Source of the DNA: Chryseobacterium mulctrae
GTDB taxonomy: Bacteria; Bacteroidota; Bacteroidia; Flavobacteriales; Weeksellaceae
Direction: 5' to 3'
Length of the DNA: 64,000 bases
Assembly: GCF_006175945.1 (NCBI RefSeq)
Contig: NZ_VAJL01000001.1
Coordinates: 4,473,001-4,537,000, forward strand
The translations under genes were made by a program, and so were the position numbers. Of this stretch, positions 50,409 to 57,817 are shown piece by piece. The notes beneath the pieces were generated by a model. That model was not told the DNA's origin, made no database searches, and saw only the letters and a list, made by a program, of their open reading frames with translations. Within the stretch, counting starts at the first letter, position 1, and the number at the start of each line of letters is the position of its first letter.

Positions 50409-50774
50409 TTATTTAAAATGGAGCTTCTTAGAAAGATTTTTATTTATTTCAAAACACATTTTCGGATTTTTCTGCATTAAACTGATAAATAAACTTTTTT
50501 TTAAACTCAAAACTTCACAAGAATTGATGGCTACTGCATTCATAGGATATTGATGATCTATAAAAAGAAAAGACTCACCAAGACACTCTCCTGCTTCCAA
50601 ACGATTTTGAATATTTTCTTTACCAGATTCATCATATTTATTCATTTTTACACTTCCGGAAACAATCTGGAAATAATATTGAGCAGACTCGCCTTCTGTA
50701 AAAATATTTTCTGTAGGCAGATAGTTTTTACTGATAGCTCCTGCAGATTCCAGGATTTTTTGGTGGATAACCAT
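50409..50774 (-). CDS. Sensor-only Crp/Fnr paralogue lacking the DNA-binding domain
   Basis: 121 residues that align along the first 120 of the two intact neighbours (IFTEGESAQYYFQIVSGSVKMNKYDESGKENIQ, ECLGESFLF), then stop at NLSKKLHFK, where the dimer helix begins. No helix-turn-helix follows in any minus-strand frame before the next gene. Either a gene remnant after a 3' deletion, or a stand-alone cyclic-nucleotide-like domain that could form mixed dimers with its neighbours. Confidence 0.8.
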   Translation of the reverse strand: MVIHQKILESAGAISKNYLPTENIFTEGESAQYYFQIVSGSVKMNKYDESGKENIQNRLEAGECLGESFLFIDHQYPMNAVAINSCEVLSLKKSLFISLMQKNPKMCFEINKNLSKKLHFK

Positions 50775-51042
50775 AATTTTTAATATTTACGATTGATTGT
50801 GATGGTAATCTTCACAAAAGATATAAGTAAATATTAGTGGTAACAAGGTTTAAACGGATGGTGAACTACGATTAAAAGTAATGTCAATACTTGAATATTT
50901 TACTGACTTTCAGTATTTAGTATTTTAAATAGAGAAATCTTTCACAATTTTTTTGTTTTGTGAATAGTGATAGCATACTATAAGATTGAATAAGTATGAT
51001 TTATTAGCTTTACTCAAATATACGATAAATTAAATTAGTTCT

Positions 51043-51060
51043 TTATGATTTCAATCATAA
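51043..51060. promoter_or_regulatory. Perfect 18-bp palindrome, candidate Crp/Fnr box
   Basis: TTATGATTTCAATCATAA has 8-bp perfect arms and contains TGAT-N4-ATCA, the spacing of Crp/Fnr sites. It lies about 80 bp upstream of the TAnnTTTG box of the PPOX gene. Confidence 0.5.
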
Positions 51061-51124
51061 ATTTTAGTTAATGTTGTATCGTTTTCATCAATAATTGTTG
51101 TTTTTAATTTATTTTATAGGAGAA

Positions 51125-51157
51125 TTGAATTTTTTTTTAAAAGATTTTATATTTTTG
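51125..51157 (+). promoter_or_regulatory. Promoter of the PPOX-family gene
   Basis: TTG at 51125-51127, 22-bp spacer, and an exact -7 box TATTTTTG at 51150-51157; the leader to the ATG at 51235 would be about 70 nt. Confidence 0.45.
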
Positions 51158-51234
51158 GTTAGGTTTTTGAAGCGACCAATCATCATAGAATTTTTTATTC
51201 TACAATACACACCACAATTACAAAATATAATATT

Positions 51235-51741
51235 ATGTCAACAGAAAATTTGAATAACGCAGAAGCGGTAAAAAAAATTAAGGAACTTTCAGAAAGAGCT
51301 AAAATCTGTATGTTCTGCACCAATCTAGAAAGTTTACCCATCAATACCCGACCGATGGGTCTTCAGGAAACTGATGAAGGTGGAAATCTATGGTTTATTA
51401 GCAGTGAAGCCAGCAACAAAAATTTTGAAATAAAAGATGACAAAAGAGTACAACTTTTATTTATGAATAACTCAGATTCAGAATATCTTTCTATATTTGG
51501 TGACGCTGTGATTTATAAAGACAGATCAACCATTGAAGAGAAATGGTCTGCAATGGCAAATGCTTGGTTTGACGGAAAAGACGATCCTAATGTTTCGATT
51601 ATCCGTGTAACGCCAAAAGATACTTATTATTGGGACACCAAAGCTGGAAAACTCGTAAGTCTTCTAAGTTTTGTAGCTGCCGCAGTTACCGGAAATAAAA
51701 CCGATAATTCTGACGGTGTAGAAGGGAACGCTAGAGTTTAA
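51235..51741 (+). CDS. Pyridoxamine 5'-phosphate oxidase-family general stress protein
   Basis: 168 residues with the split-barrel flavin fold of the 'general stress protein 26' group: INTRPMGLQETDEGGNLWFISSEASNKNFEI, RVQLLFMNNSDSEYLSIFGDAVIYKD and the C-terminal RVTPKDTYYWDTKAGKLVSLLSF. These bind FMN/FAD or F420-like cofactors, with a redox role in stress. A small helical gene follows after 38 bp. Confidence 0.88.
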   Translation: MSTENLNNAEAVKKIKELSERAKICMFCTNLESLPINTRPMGLQETDEGGNLWFISSEASNKNFEIKDDKRVQLLFMNNSDSEYLSIFGDAVIYKDRSTIEEKWSAMANAWFDGKDDPNVSIIRVTPKDTYYWDTKAGKLVSLLSFVAAAVTGNKTDNSDGVEGNARV

Positions 51742-51779
51742 TTTTTAATATAATTACTTACTTTAAAAACTATAAGATC

Positions 51780-52130
51780 ATGATATTCGAAGATGACCCG
51801 CACGCTGTTGTTCATGAAACGAATAACAAGCCATTGAGCAATTTTGCAATGATTACTCAGGTAATTCAATTCACTGGAGATAAGTCATTTATATTAAATT
51901 CTTTACAAAAAATAAAGAACAGTACGATTTGCGATATCAAAAAGAAAGTGATCGATAAATTTATCCATGAATATACGGTGAATTTTACAGGATATGTTGA
52001 GAACGACAGTTATCAGCTTCATGCCGATGGTTATCAGTTGTCGCCTTCGTATGCCAAACAATCTTATGAAAAAGTTTTAAGAGAACAGGAATACCTAAAT
52101 AGAATAATCACCACACTGAACAACGATTAG
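51780..52130 (+). CDS. Small uncharacterised protein
   Basis: 116 residues, soluble, no signal. A mix of helices and two or three strands (AMITQVIQFTGDKSFILNSLQ, DKFIHEYTVNFTGYVENDSYQLHADGYQLSPSYA). No family recognised. Probably cotranscribed with the PPOX gene. The last eight codons form the left arm of the terminator. Confidence 0.65.
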   Translation: MIFEDDPHAVVHETNNKPLSNFAMITQVIQFTGDKSFILNSLQKIKNSTICDIKKKVIDKFIHEYTVNFTGYVENDSYQLHADGYQLSPSYAKQSYEKVLREQEYLNRIITTLNND

Positions 52131-52157
52131 TTGTTTGGTGCGGTGATTTTTTTTTAT
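52106..52157. terminator. Terminator overlapping the end of the 51780 gene
   Basis: A 19-bp stem (AATCACCACACTGAACAAC with its complement, allowing two G-T pairs and one mismatch) around GATTA is followed by nine T. The left arm and loop are coding, so the stop codon lies in the loop. Confidence 0.75.
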
Positions 52158-52170
52158 CTTAAATTAAAGA

Positions 52171-52764
52171 TTATTTATCGGTAACAAAATTCTTTTTTGC
52201 CAGTTCTTTTCTCACACGGCTTAAGCTTTCCGGAGTAATTCCCAGATAAGAAGCAATCATCCATTGTGGGACTCTAAGTAAAAGATCCGGATACATTTTG
52301 ATGAATTTTAAATAGCGTTCTTCCGCGGTTTCTCCCAACAAAGAATTGATTCTGTCCTGCAAGCTTTTTACATGCTTCTGAATAATCAGATCATTTTTTT
52401 CAATTGTATTTGGGAATTCTTCCAAAAGTTTACTAAAAAAATCCGGCTGTAAAAACAATACTTCAGAATCTTCAACAGCTTCAATATAGTAACGGGATTT
52501 TTCGTTAAAATAAAGACTGCTTCGGTCGCCAATCAGCCAATTTTCAGGAGCAAACTGTATAACGTGTTCTTTTCCGTTTTTATCAATAGAATACATTCTT
52601 AGAAGCCCTTTTTCAACAAAAAAAGTATTACGGCACACTTCGCCTTCCTGCAAAAGCATTTCGTGCTTCCCCACTTTTTTCATTTCATACTGAATGCTGC
52701 ATAAATTTACTTTTTCAGCAGGAACTTCAAAAACTTTTGCTAAATATTCGTTTATATTACTCAT
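52171..52764 (-). CDS. Crp/Fnr family transcriptional regulator (second type)
   Basis: 197 residues, of a different subgroup from its neighbours: LQEGEVCRNTFFVEKGLLRMYSIDKNGKEHVIQFAPENWLIGDRSS, a dimer helix LIIQKHVKSLQDRINSLLG and an HTH (PQWMIASYLGITPESLSRVRKELAKKN). This 'EHVIQFAPENW' form is common in Flavobacteriia, where it tends to be paired with small stress operons. Its start overlaps the ytxJ stop by 4 bp (52761-52764), so it is the last gene of the operon and probably controls it. Confidence 0.92.
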   Translation of the reverse strand: MSNINEYLAKVFEVPAEKVNLCSIQYEMKKVGKHEMLLQEGEVCRNTFFVEKGLLRMYSIDKNGKEHVIQFAPENWLIGDRSSLYFNEKSRYYIEAVEDSEVLFLQPDFFSKLLEEFPNTIEKNDLIIQKHVKSLQDRINSLLGETAEERYLKFIKMYPDLLLRVPQWMIASYLGITPESLSRVRKELAKKNFVTDK

Positions 52765-53141
52765 AAAATCTGGCTTAAAGAAATATCCTGATGTGATGCA
52801 TTATTGATGGCTTTTCCGTTTTCAAAAACAATTAATTGCGGGCTTTCGTGACGAATTCCGAAATCTTCAGCAATTTTGTTGGAAATTGGTCTGAAAGCCA
52901 AAAGATCAAGAAAATAAAAACTTACATTTTGTTCGTCTGAATTTTCAATTTCTTTTTCAAAATTTTTCAAAACCGTTTTGCTTATAAAACAGCTTGTAGA
53001 ATGTTTGAAAATGGCTACTCTATTTTCATAAGACTGTTTGATTGCTTTTTCTAAATCTTCTTCAGACTTTATTGTTTTCCAGAAAGATTTTGTTTCTCCC
53101 TGTTCCTGTTTTCCGCCAAATATTTTATCTAAAAAACTCAT
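52761..53141 (-). CDS. ytxJ: YtxJ-type monothiol bacilliredoxin
   Basis: 126 residues with a thioredoxin-like fold. The redox Cys is in FKHSTSCFISKTVLKNFE (Cys51), where YtxJ family members have a single Cys. Named 'bacillithiol system redox-active protein YtxJ' (DUF2847), it should remove bacillithiol from S-bacillithiolated proteins. It overlaps the Crp-type gene by 4 bp and the DUF1569 gene by 4 bp, so the four genes are coupled. Confidence 0.9.
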   Translation of the reverse strand: MSFLDKIFGGKQEQGETKSFWKTIKSEEDLEKAIKQSYENRVAIFKHSTSCFISKTVLKNFEKEIENSDEQNVSFYFLDLLAFRPISNKIAEDFGIRHESPQLIVFENGKAINNASHQDISLSQIL

Positions 53142-53593
53142 ACATTAAATTGTTTTAAATGGTGATTGAGGTGTTTATATTCCATAAATCCCCAATCTTT
53201 TTCTTTCATTTCACCAAAAAGCTCATGGCGATTTGGCAAATGATGATTTTCGTAAGCAAGATAATACTCGTCTAACCTTTTTAAAAGATTGTTTCTTGCT
53301 TCTTCAAAGTTACATTCAAAATTAACGATTACTTTTCTAAAAGTAGGCATATTTCGGGGAATTCCGTTATTGAAAATCTGCATTTCTCTTTTCACAAAAA
53401 TTCCGATTGATTTGAATAGAAAATTGATTGGCGGAAGAGTGATCTTCTTTAATGCAATCTGTAAGATCAAATCACAATGAACGAGCATTTGAGAAACATC
53501 CATGCTTCCCCACTTTCTTTCTGAAGTTTCTGAAAGCTGAGCAATTCTCTGCTTAATTTCGTTAAGATCGTTCTCGTTATGAAGGCTTTTCAC
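53138..53593 (-). CDS. DUF1569 / DinB-like protein
   Basis: 151 residues, four-helix DinB-like. Family words: TSERKWGSMDVSQMLVHCDLILQIAL and DWGFMEYKHLNHHLKQF, with the two His pairs that would bind a metal in DinB/YfiT enzymes. DUF1569 is common next to YfiT-like genes in Bacteroidota. Probably a thiol-transfer type enzyme, by context. One-base overlap with the YfiT-like gene upstream. Confidence 0.82.
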   Translation of the reverse strand: MKSLHNENDLNEIKQRIAQLSETSERKWGSMDVSQMLVHCDLILQIALKKITLPPINFLFKSIGIFVKREMQIFNNGIPRNMPTFRKVIVNFECNFEEARNNLLKRLDEYYLAYENHHLPNRHELFGEMKEKDWGFMEYKHLNHHLKQFNV

Positions 53594-54129
53594 TACCAGT
53601 TTTTTTCTTTCTTCAGATTTTCAATATGTGCAAAATGATGATTGCAATGCCAAACATAATTCGCAAGGTAAACTCTCAGATCATAACTTTCGTTGTGTTC
53701 AGGATGATGAAAAGTTCTTTCAAACTGTTTATTGGTCATTGCTTTTAATAAAACAGTCCATCTTTGATGAGTTCCTTTTATAATTCTCATCGCAGGTTTT
53801 ATCGGCATATTTACGCTATCTTGAAGCTCTGCAAATTTTGCTTCGTCGTAAGGTTTTATTGTAGGGTTTTCTTCCGTAAGCGCCAATTTTAAACGGATAA
53901 GACTGTTCATGTGACTGTCTGCAATGTGATTGACAAGCTGTCTCACTGTCCAGCCGCCTTCTCTGTATTGTGTATCTAATTGATCTTCGTTAAAGTCTTC
54001 AATTAAATTTTTTAATTTGTCTGGAAAATTTTTGATGACTTTAATATATTCTGTGAGTGTAATATCGCAGATGTTTTCAGGAGTTTCAAAGCGACCTATC
54101 GGAAATCTTTTCTGTTCTAAAATGTCCAT
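53593..54129 (-). CDS. YfiT/BstA-like DinB-family bacillithiol transferase
   Basis: 178 residues from the ATG at 54129 (MDILEQKRFPIGRFETP); a TTG two codons back is less likely. YfiT signature: ENICDITLTEYIKVIKNFPDKL, WTVRQLVNHIADSHMNSLIRLKLAL, and the terminal YVWHCNHHFAHIENL. The three His ligands (HIADSH region and HHFAH) are present. Such proteins bind zinc or nickel and join bacillithiol to electrophiles. Head of a four-gene operon with DUF1569, ytxJ and a Crp-type regulator. Confidence 0.9.
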   Translation of the reverse strand: MDILEQKRFPIGRFETPENICDITLTEYIKVIKNFPDKLKNLIEDFNEDQLDTQYREGGWTVRQLVNHIADSHMNSLIRLKLALTEENPTIKPYDEAKFAELQDSVNMPIKPAMRIIKGTHQRWTVLLKAMTNKQFERTFHHPEHNESYDLRVYLANYVWHCNHHFAHIENLKKEKNW

Positions 54130-54204
54130 TTTCAATGATAATATTTTAATGATTTGATCAAAATTAATTTATAAATAGTTTAATATTAAGTCTGTTTAAA
54201 TTTA

Positions 54205-54360
54205 ACCACAAAAGGAACAAAAGACAATTATGATGCTATTATTAGATAATCGAAGTTCTCAAAAGAATAAAAAATCAAAGATTTTTAAAGAGCTTTTGTG
54301 TACTTTTTTCTTTATACTCATTAAAAAATATCTAAATCTTTTGTCTCTTTTGTGTTTAAT
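54205..54360. repeat. MITE-like element with ACCACAAAAGG termini
   Basis: Left end ACCACAAAAGGAACAAAAG resembles the CCGCAAAAGGTTCAAAAG end at 37163; the right end at about 54339-54355 carries GTCTCTTTTGTGT, its approximate inverse. A 62-residue ORF over it is treated as chance. Confidence 0.55.
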
Positions 54361-54421
54361 TAAAACTACTTCTTTCCAATCTGCAAAATCCGCTCAAATC
54401 TGCGAGAAAAATATTTAAATA

Positions 54422-55564
54422 TTAATAGCCATGCAAATTAATATCCTCCGTTCTTTGCAAAGTAACTTTTCTTCCCATTTTCTTTTGTATCACTCTGAAA
54501 TGCTGCAATTCGTCATCTGTTAAAATTGAAATCGCTGTTCCTTTTTCGCCTGCGCGACCCGTTCTACCAATGCGGTGGATATAATCTAAAGGCGAACGAG
54601 GCAATTCGTAATTGATCACACAAGGTAGAGACTCAATGTGAATTCCACGACCGATTAAGTCTGTAGCAACTAAAATTTGAGCGCCGTTTACTTTAAATTC
54701 TTCCAGATTATTTCTACGCGCACCTTGCGATTTTTGGCTGTGGATCGCAACGGCTTTTATTTTATTTTTTTTCAGTTTTTCAACTAAATTATCTGCAGAT
54801 CTTGTAGAAGAAACAAATATTAAAGCTTTCTCAACCTTCTTTTCTTTAATTAAATATCGTAAGAACGGACCTTTATTTTCAGGAGAAACATGATAAGCCA
54901 ATTGTTGAATATTATCAATTTCAACCTCTTCTTTTTTAATTTCAATAATCGTTGGATTGATTGATAAACGTTCTTTCATCTCAGCAACTTTATCATTTAA
55001 AGTCGCCGAAAATAAAGTCGTTTGTTTTGCTACAGGCATCATGGCAAAAAGCTTATTCATCTCTTCACCAAAACCTAACTGAAACATTTTATCTGCTTCA
55101 TCAATCACCAAATGCTTTATTTGGGAAATGCTTAATGCTTTATGATCAATCAAATCCAATAAACGACCGGGCGTTGCAATAAGAACTTCTACACCTAACA
55201 TTCCCTTCATCTGCGGATTGATAGAAACACCGCCATAAACAGCCATTGTACGGACTTCACGTTTCAAATTGTCTGTAAACGCTCTGAAAACCTCATCAAT
55301 CTGAATGGCCAATTCTCTTGTAGGAACCAATATTAAAACCTGTACATTACGATCTTTTTTAACTTCTGTATTTTGTAACTTTTCTAAAATCGGCATTACA
55401 AAACAAGCTGTTTTTCCGGAACCTGTCTGTGCAATTCCCATCAAATCTTTTCCTTTTAAAATAACCGGTACCGCTTGCTCCTGAATTGGAAAAGGCTTCA
55501 GATAACCCAATTTTTTAACAGAATGAATAATATTGTGTGATAGACCTAAAGATTCGAATGACAT
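54422..55564 (-). CDS. DEAD-box RNA helicase (RhlE-like)
   Basis: 380 residues, only the two-domain core with a short tail. Q motif GYLKPFPIQEQAVPVI, Walker A AQTGSGKT, PTRELAIQ, TPGRLLDLI, DEAD in VIDEADKMFQLGF, SAT, and RIGRTGRAGEKG are all intact. It unwinds short RNA duplexes, likely in ribosome assembly or mRNA decay; the lack of a C-terminal tail suggests a general rather than a ribosome-targeted enzyme. Upstream TATCTTTG (55582-55589). Confidence 0.94.
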   Translation of the reverse strand: MSFESLGLSHNIIHSVKKLGYLKPFPIQEQAVPVILKGKDLMGIAQTGSGKTACFVMPILEKLQNTEVKKDRNVQVLILVPTRELAIQIDEVFRAFTDNLKREVRTMAVYGGVSINPQMKGMLGVEVLIATPGRLLDLIDHKALSISQIKHLVIDEADKMFQLGFGEEMNKLFAMMPVAKQTTLFSATLNDKVAEMKERLSINPTIIEIKKEEVEIDNIQQLAYHVSPENKGPFLRYLIKEKKVEKALIFVSSTRSADNLVEKLKKNKIKAVAIHSQKSQGARRNNLEEFKVNGAQILVATDLIGRGIHIESLPCVINYELPRSPLDYIHRIGRTGRAGEKGTAISILTDDELQHFRVIQKKMGRKVTLQRTEDINLHGY

Positions 55565-55581
55565 ATAGTATTTATTTAATG

Positions 55582-55589
55582 CAAAGATA
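55582..55589 (-). promoter_or_regulatory. Promoter -7 box (TATCTTTG) of the DEAD-box gene
   Basis: Exact TAnnTTTG on the minus strand, 17 bp before the ATG at 55564. Confidence 0.5.
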
Positions 55590-55734
55590 AACTATTGCCG
55601 TCTGTTTTTTCTTTCTAAATATCTTTCAGATTGTAATTTTATTTTTTAAAATGCCGTTTTGTCAGATAATCAGGTTTTGGACAAATTTTTGAATGGTAAC
55701 TTTCATCAATTAATAAAAAATTAGAAAGCTATAT

Positions 55735-56340
55735 ATGAAAAAAGCATTAATAATAGTCGATGTACAAAACGATTTTTGTGAAGGCGGAGCTTTGGCTGTT
55801 CCGGGAGCAAACGAAGTAATTCCCTACATCAATCTTCTGATGGAAGAAAATCATTACGACCAGATTGTTCTTACTCAAGATTGGCATCCTGCAAATCACA
55901 AAAGTTTTGCAAGCAATAACAATAGAAAAGTGGGCGAAAGTATTATTTTAAACGGTGTTCCGCAGTTTATGTGGCCAGATCACTGTGTAGAAAATACTTT
56001 TGGTGCAGAATTTCATAAAGATCTAAACAGAGATAAAGTAACTCACATTATTCAGAAAGGAAAAAATACTGAGATTGATGCTTACAGCGGTTTTCAGGAC
56101 AACAATCATTTTATGAAAACAGGTTTGGATGATTTCTTGAAATATCACGAAATTCAATTGGTGGAAATTGTTGGTTTAGCATTAGATTATTGTGTAAAAT
56201 TTACTTGTATCGATGCTGCAGCCAATGGATACATCACCTGTCTTCACTTCAACGGAACCCGAGCTGTCAATGTAAAACCAGATAATGGTAAAGACGCAAT
56301 TTTCGAAATGTTGCAGAAAGGGGTGACAATCTTGGGATAG
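55735..56340 (+). CDS. pncA: Nicotinamidase (bifunctional nicotinamidase/pyrazinamidase)
   Basis: 201 residues of the isochorismatase fold. Triad Asp9 (IIVDVQNDF), Lys108 (IIQKGKN) and Cys153 (LALDYCVKFT), metal ligands in TQDWHPANHKSF and MWPDHCVENT. It converts nicotinamide to nicotinate for the NAD salvage pathway. Stands alone, followed by a dispersed repeat and a terminator. Confidence 0.95.
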   Translation: MKKALIIVDVQNDFCEGGALAVPGANEVIPYINLLMEENHYDQIVLTQDWHPANHKSFASNNNRKVGESIILNGVPQFMWPDHCVENTFGAEFHKDLNRDKVTHIIQKGKNTEIDAYSGFQDNNHFMKTGLDDFLKYHEIQLVEIVGLALDYCVKFTCIDAAANGYITCLHFNGTRAVNVKPDNGKDAIFEMLQKGVTILG

Positions 56341-56400
56341 TTTTTTGAATAAACACAAATTTCAATTTTGTAATTTGCATTAAAACTTAACATTCGATTT

Positions 56401-56476
56401 GTCATTCTGAATGAAACAAATTGAAATGAAGAATCTCTTTAATCTAAATAATAGATTCTTCCTTCGTCGGAATGAC
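56401..56476. repeat. GAATCT/AGATTC dispersed repeat, copy 2, with GTCATTC/GAATGAC ends
   Basis: The ends GTCATTC (56401-56407) and GAATGAC (56470-56476) are inverted; inside, GAAGAATCT and AGATTCTTC pair. The same inner words and GAATGACAAAC are found at 46669-46735. Confidence 0.7.
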
Positions 56477-56493
56477 AAACTTTGAAAATGAAA

Positions 56494-56525
56494 AAAGACG
56501 TTGAAAAAATTCAACGTCTTTATAT
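56494..56525. terminator. Intrinsic terminator between pncA and the pseudouridine synthase
   Basis: AAAGACGTTGAA pairs with TTCAACGTCTTT around AAAA; A and T runs on each side allow use in both directions. Confidence 0.85.
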
Positions 56526-56564
56526 TTTAAGTTAAGACTCGAAACTTTTAATCTCGTATCTCGA

Positions 56565-57716
56565 CTAAAGCATTTTAAGATTATTCACCTCCTGCTCCGT
56601 AAGGATTCTCCAGTGTCCTCTTTTGATGTTTTTCTTTGTCATTCCTGCAAACATTACTCTGTCTAGAGCTTCCACTTCGTATCCTAATCTTTGGAAAATT
56701 CTTCTGATAACTCGGTTCCAGCCGATATGAATTTCAATTCCAACTTCATTTCTAGGTTTCCCTTCGATAAATGAAATCTGATCAACTTCAGCAACACCTT
56801 CATCCAAACGAATTCCTTCTGAAATAAGTTTCAGGTCTTCATTCGTCAACTTTTTATCTAACGTAACATGATAAATTTTCTTCGCATCAAAAGATGGGTG
56901 CGTCAGTTTTTTAGTCATGTGTCCGTCATTCGTCAAAAGAATAACTCCGGTTGTAGAACGGTCTAATCTTCCTACCGGGAAAACTCTGTATGGAGAAGCA
57001 TTTGCAACCAAATCCATAACTGTTTTTCTTGCTTTGTCATCTTTCGTAGTAGAAATATACCCTTTTGGCTTGTTTAAAAGTACATAAACCGGCTTTTCAG
57101 GGGTAATGTTTTGTCCGTCGAAAACTACTTTGTCAGTTTTTTCAACCTGGTAACCCATTTCAGTTACTACTTTACCGTTTACTTCTACCAAACCTTGAGT
57201 AATTAACTCGTCAGCTTCTCTCCTGCTGCAAATTCCGGAATTGGCAATGTATTTATTAAGACGAATAGTATCTTTATGAACGTCCTTTTCTACTTTCTTG
57301 AATCTTCTTTGTTGTACAAAAGATTTTGCTTTATCCTGATCTTTGTCGTCTCCTTGAGATCCGGGTCTTCTTCCGTATTTCAGGCTGCCTCTTTCGTATT
57401 TATCTCTAGCGTCAAAACTATTGGGTCTGCTACCTCCTCTTTTGGGAGCAGATTTACCGAAAGTCTTTTTCTCTTCACCTGAACTGGTAATAAATGGTTC
57501 TTGTTCAGTTTTTGAATATTTCTTATTCATTCGAGCTTGATAACTGGTATCGTCACTTCTTTTGGAATCAGAATTTCTTTCTCCCGCTTTAGGGAATGAC
57601 TTCTTGAAAGGTTTTGATCCGGAATCTCCAGATTTAAGAGAACGAGGACTGTCTGAGTTTCTTGTTGAAGATCTAGGTTTTTTAGGTCTCCCTGAATTAT
57701 TATTGTCTCTGCTCAT
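56565..57716 (-). CDS. RluB/RsuA-type rRNA pseudouridine synthase with long disordered N-terminus
   Basis: 383 residues. Residues 1-148 are a Ser/Lys/Arg/Gly/Asp-rich disordered extension (RPKKPRSSTRNSD and more), then an S4 RNA-binding domain (150-190; IRLNKYIANSGICSRREADELI) and the synthase domain with catalytic Asp252 in GRLDRSTTGVILLTNDG. It would modify 23S rRNA helix 89-92 or 16S rRNA; the extension may help RNA binding. Such Bacteroidota proteins are often longer than the roughly 290 residues of E. coli RluB. Confidence 0.93.
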   Translation of the reverse strand: MSRDNNNSGRPKKPRSSTRNSDSPRSLKSGDSGSKPFKKSFPKAGERNSDSKRSDDTSYQARMNKKYSKTEQEPFITSSGEEKKTFGKSAPKRGGSRPNSFDARDKYERGSLKYGRRPGSQGDDKDQDKAKSFVQQRRFKKVEKDVHKDTIRLNKYIANSGICSRREADELITQGLVEVNGKVVTEMGYQVEKTDKVVFDGQNITPEKPVYVLLNKPKGYISTTKDDKARKTVMDLVANASPYRVFPVGRLDRSTTGVILLTNDGHMTKKLTHPSFDAKKIYHVTLDKKLTNEDLKLISEGIRLDEGVAEVDQISFIEGKPRNEVGIEIHIGWNRVIRRIFQRLGYEVEALDRVMFAGMTKKNIKRGHWRILTEQEVNNLKML

Positions 57717-57730
57717 TCTAAATATTTTTG

Positions 57731-57738
57731 CAAAGATA
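57731..57738 (-). promoter_or_regulatory. Promoter -7 box (TATCTTTG) of the pseudouridine synthase gene
   Basis: Exact TAnnTTTG on the minus strand, 14 bp before the ATG at 57716. Confidence 0.5.
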
Positions 57739-57771
57739 GTAATTTAGTTACGAGTTAGAAATTAAGAATCA

Positions 57772-57779
57772 TAACTTTG
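57772..57779 (+). promoter_or_regulatory. Promoter -7 box (TAACTTTG) of aroB
   Basis: Exact TAnnTTTG on the plus strand, 38 bp before the ATG at 57818. Divergent from the box at 57731-57738 with only 33 bp between them. Confidence 0.5.
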
Positions 57780-57817
57780 TAGCTTAGTATAGCTTTTAAT
57801 TATAAAAAAATCATACA

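Larger units (their letters stand above)
50775..51234. other. Intergenic stretch with dyads, between truncated Crp and PPOX genes
   Basis: 460 bp without ORF. Two dyads: TTCACAA/TTGTGAA 10 bp apart (50941-50964) and TTATGATT-TC-AATCATAA (51043-51060). A promoter for the right-hand gene is at 51125-51157. Confidence 0.5.

Noticed and set aside
54230..54418. A 62-residue plus-strand ORF in the gap before the DEAD-box gene
   Set aside because: Covers a MITE-like element; low-complexity Lys/Leu/Ser sequence with no support.
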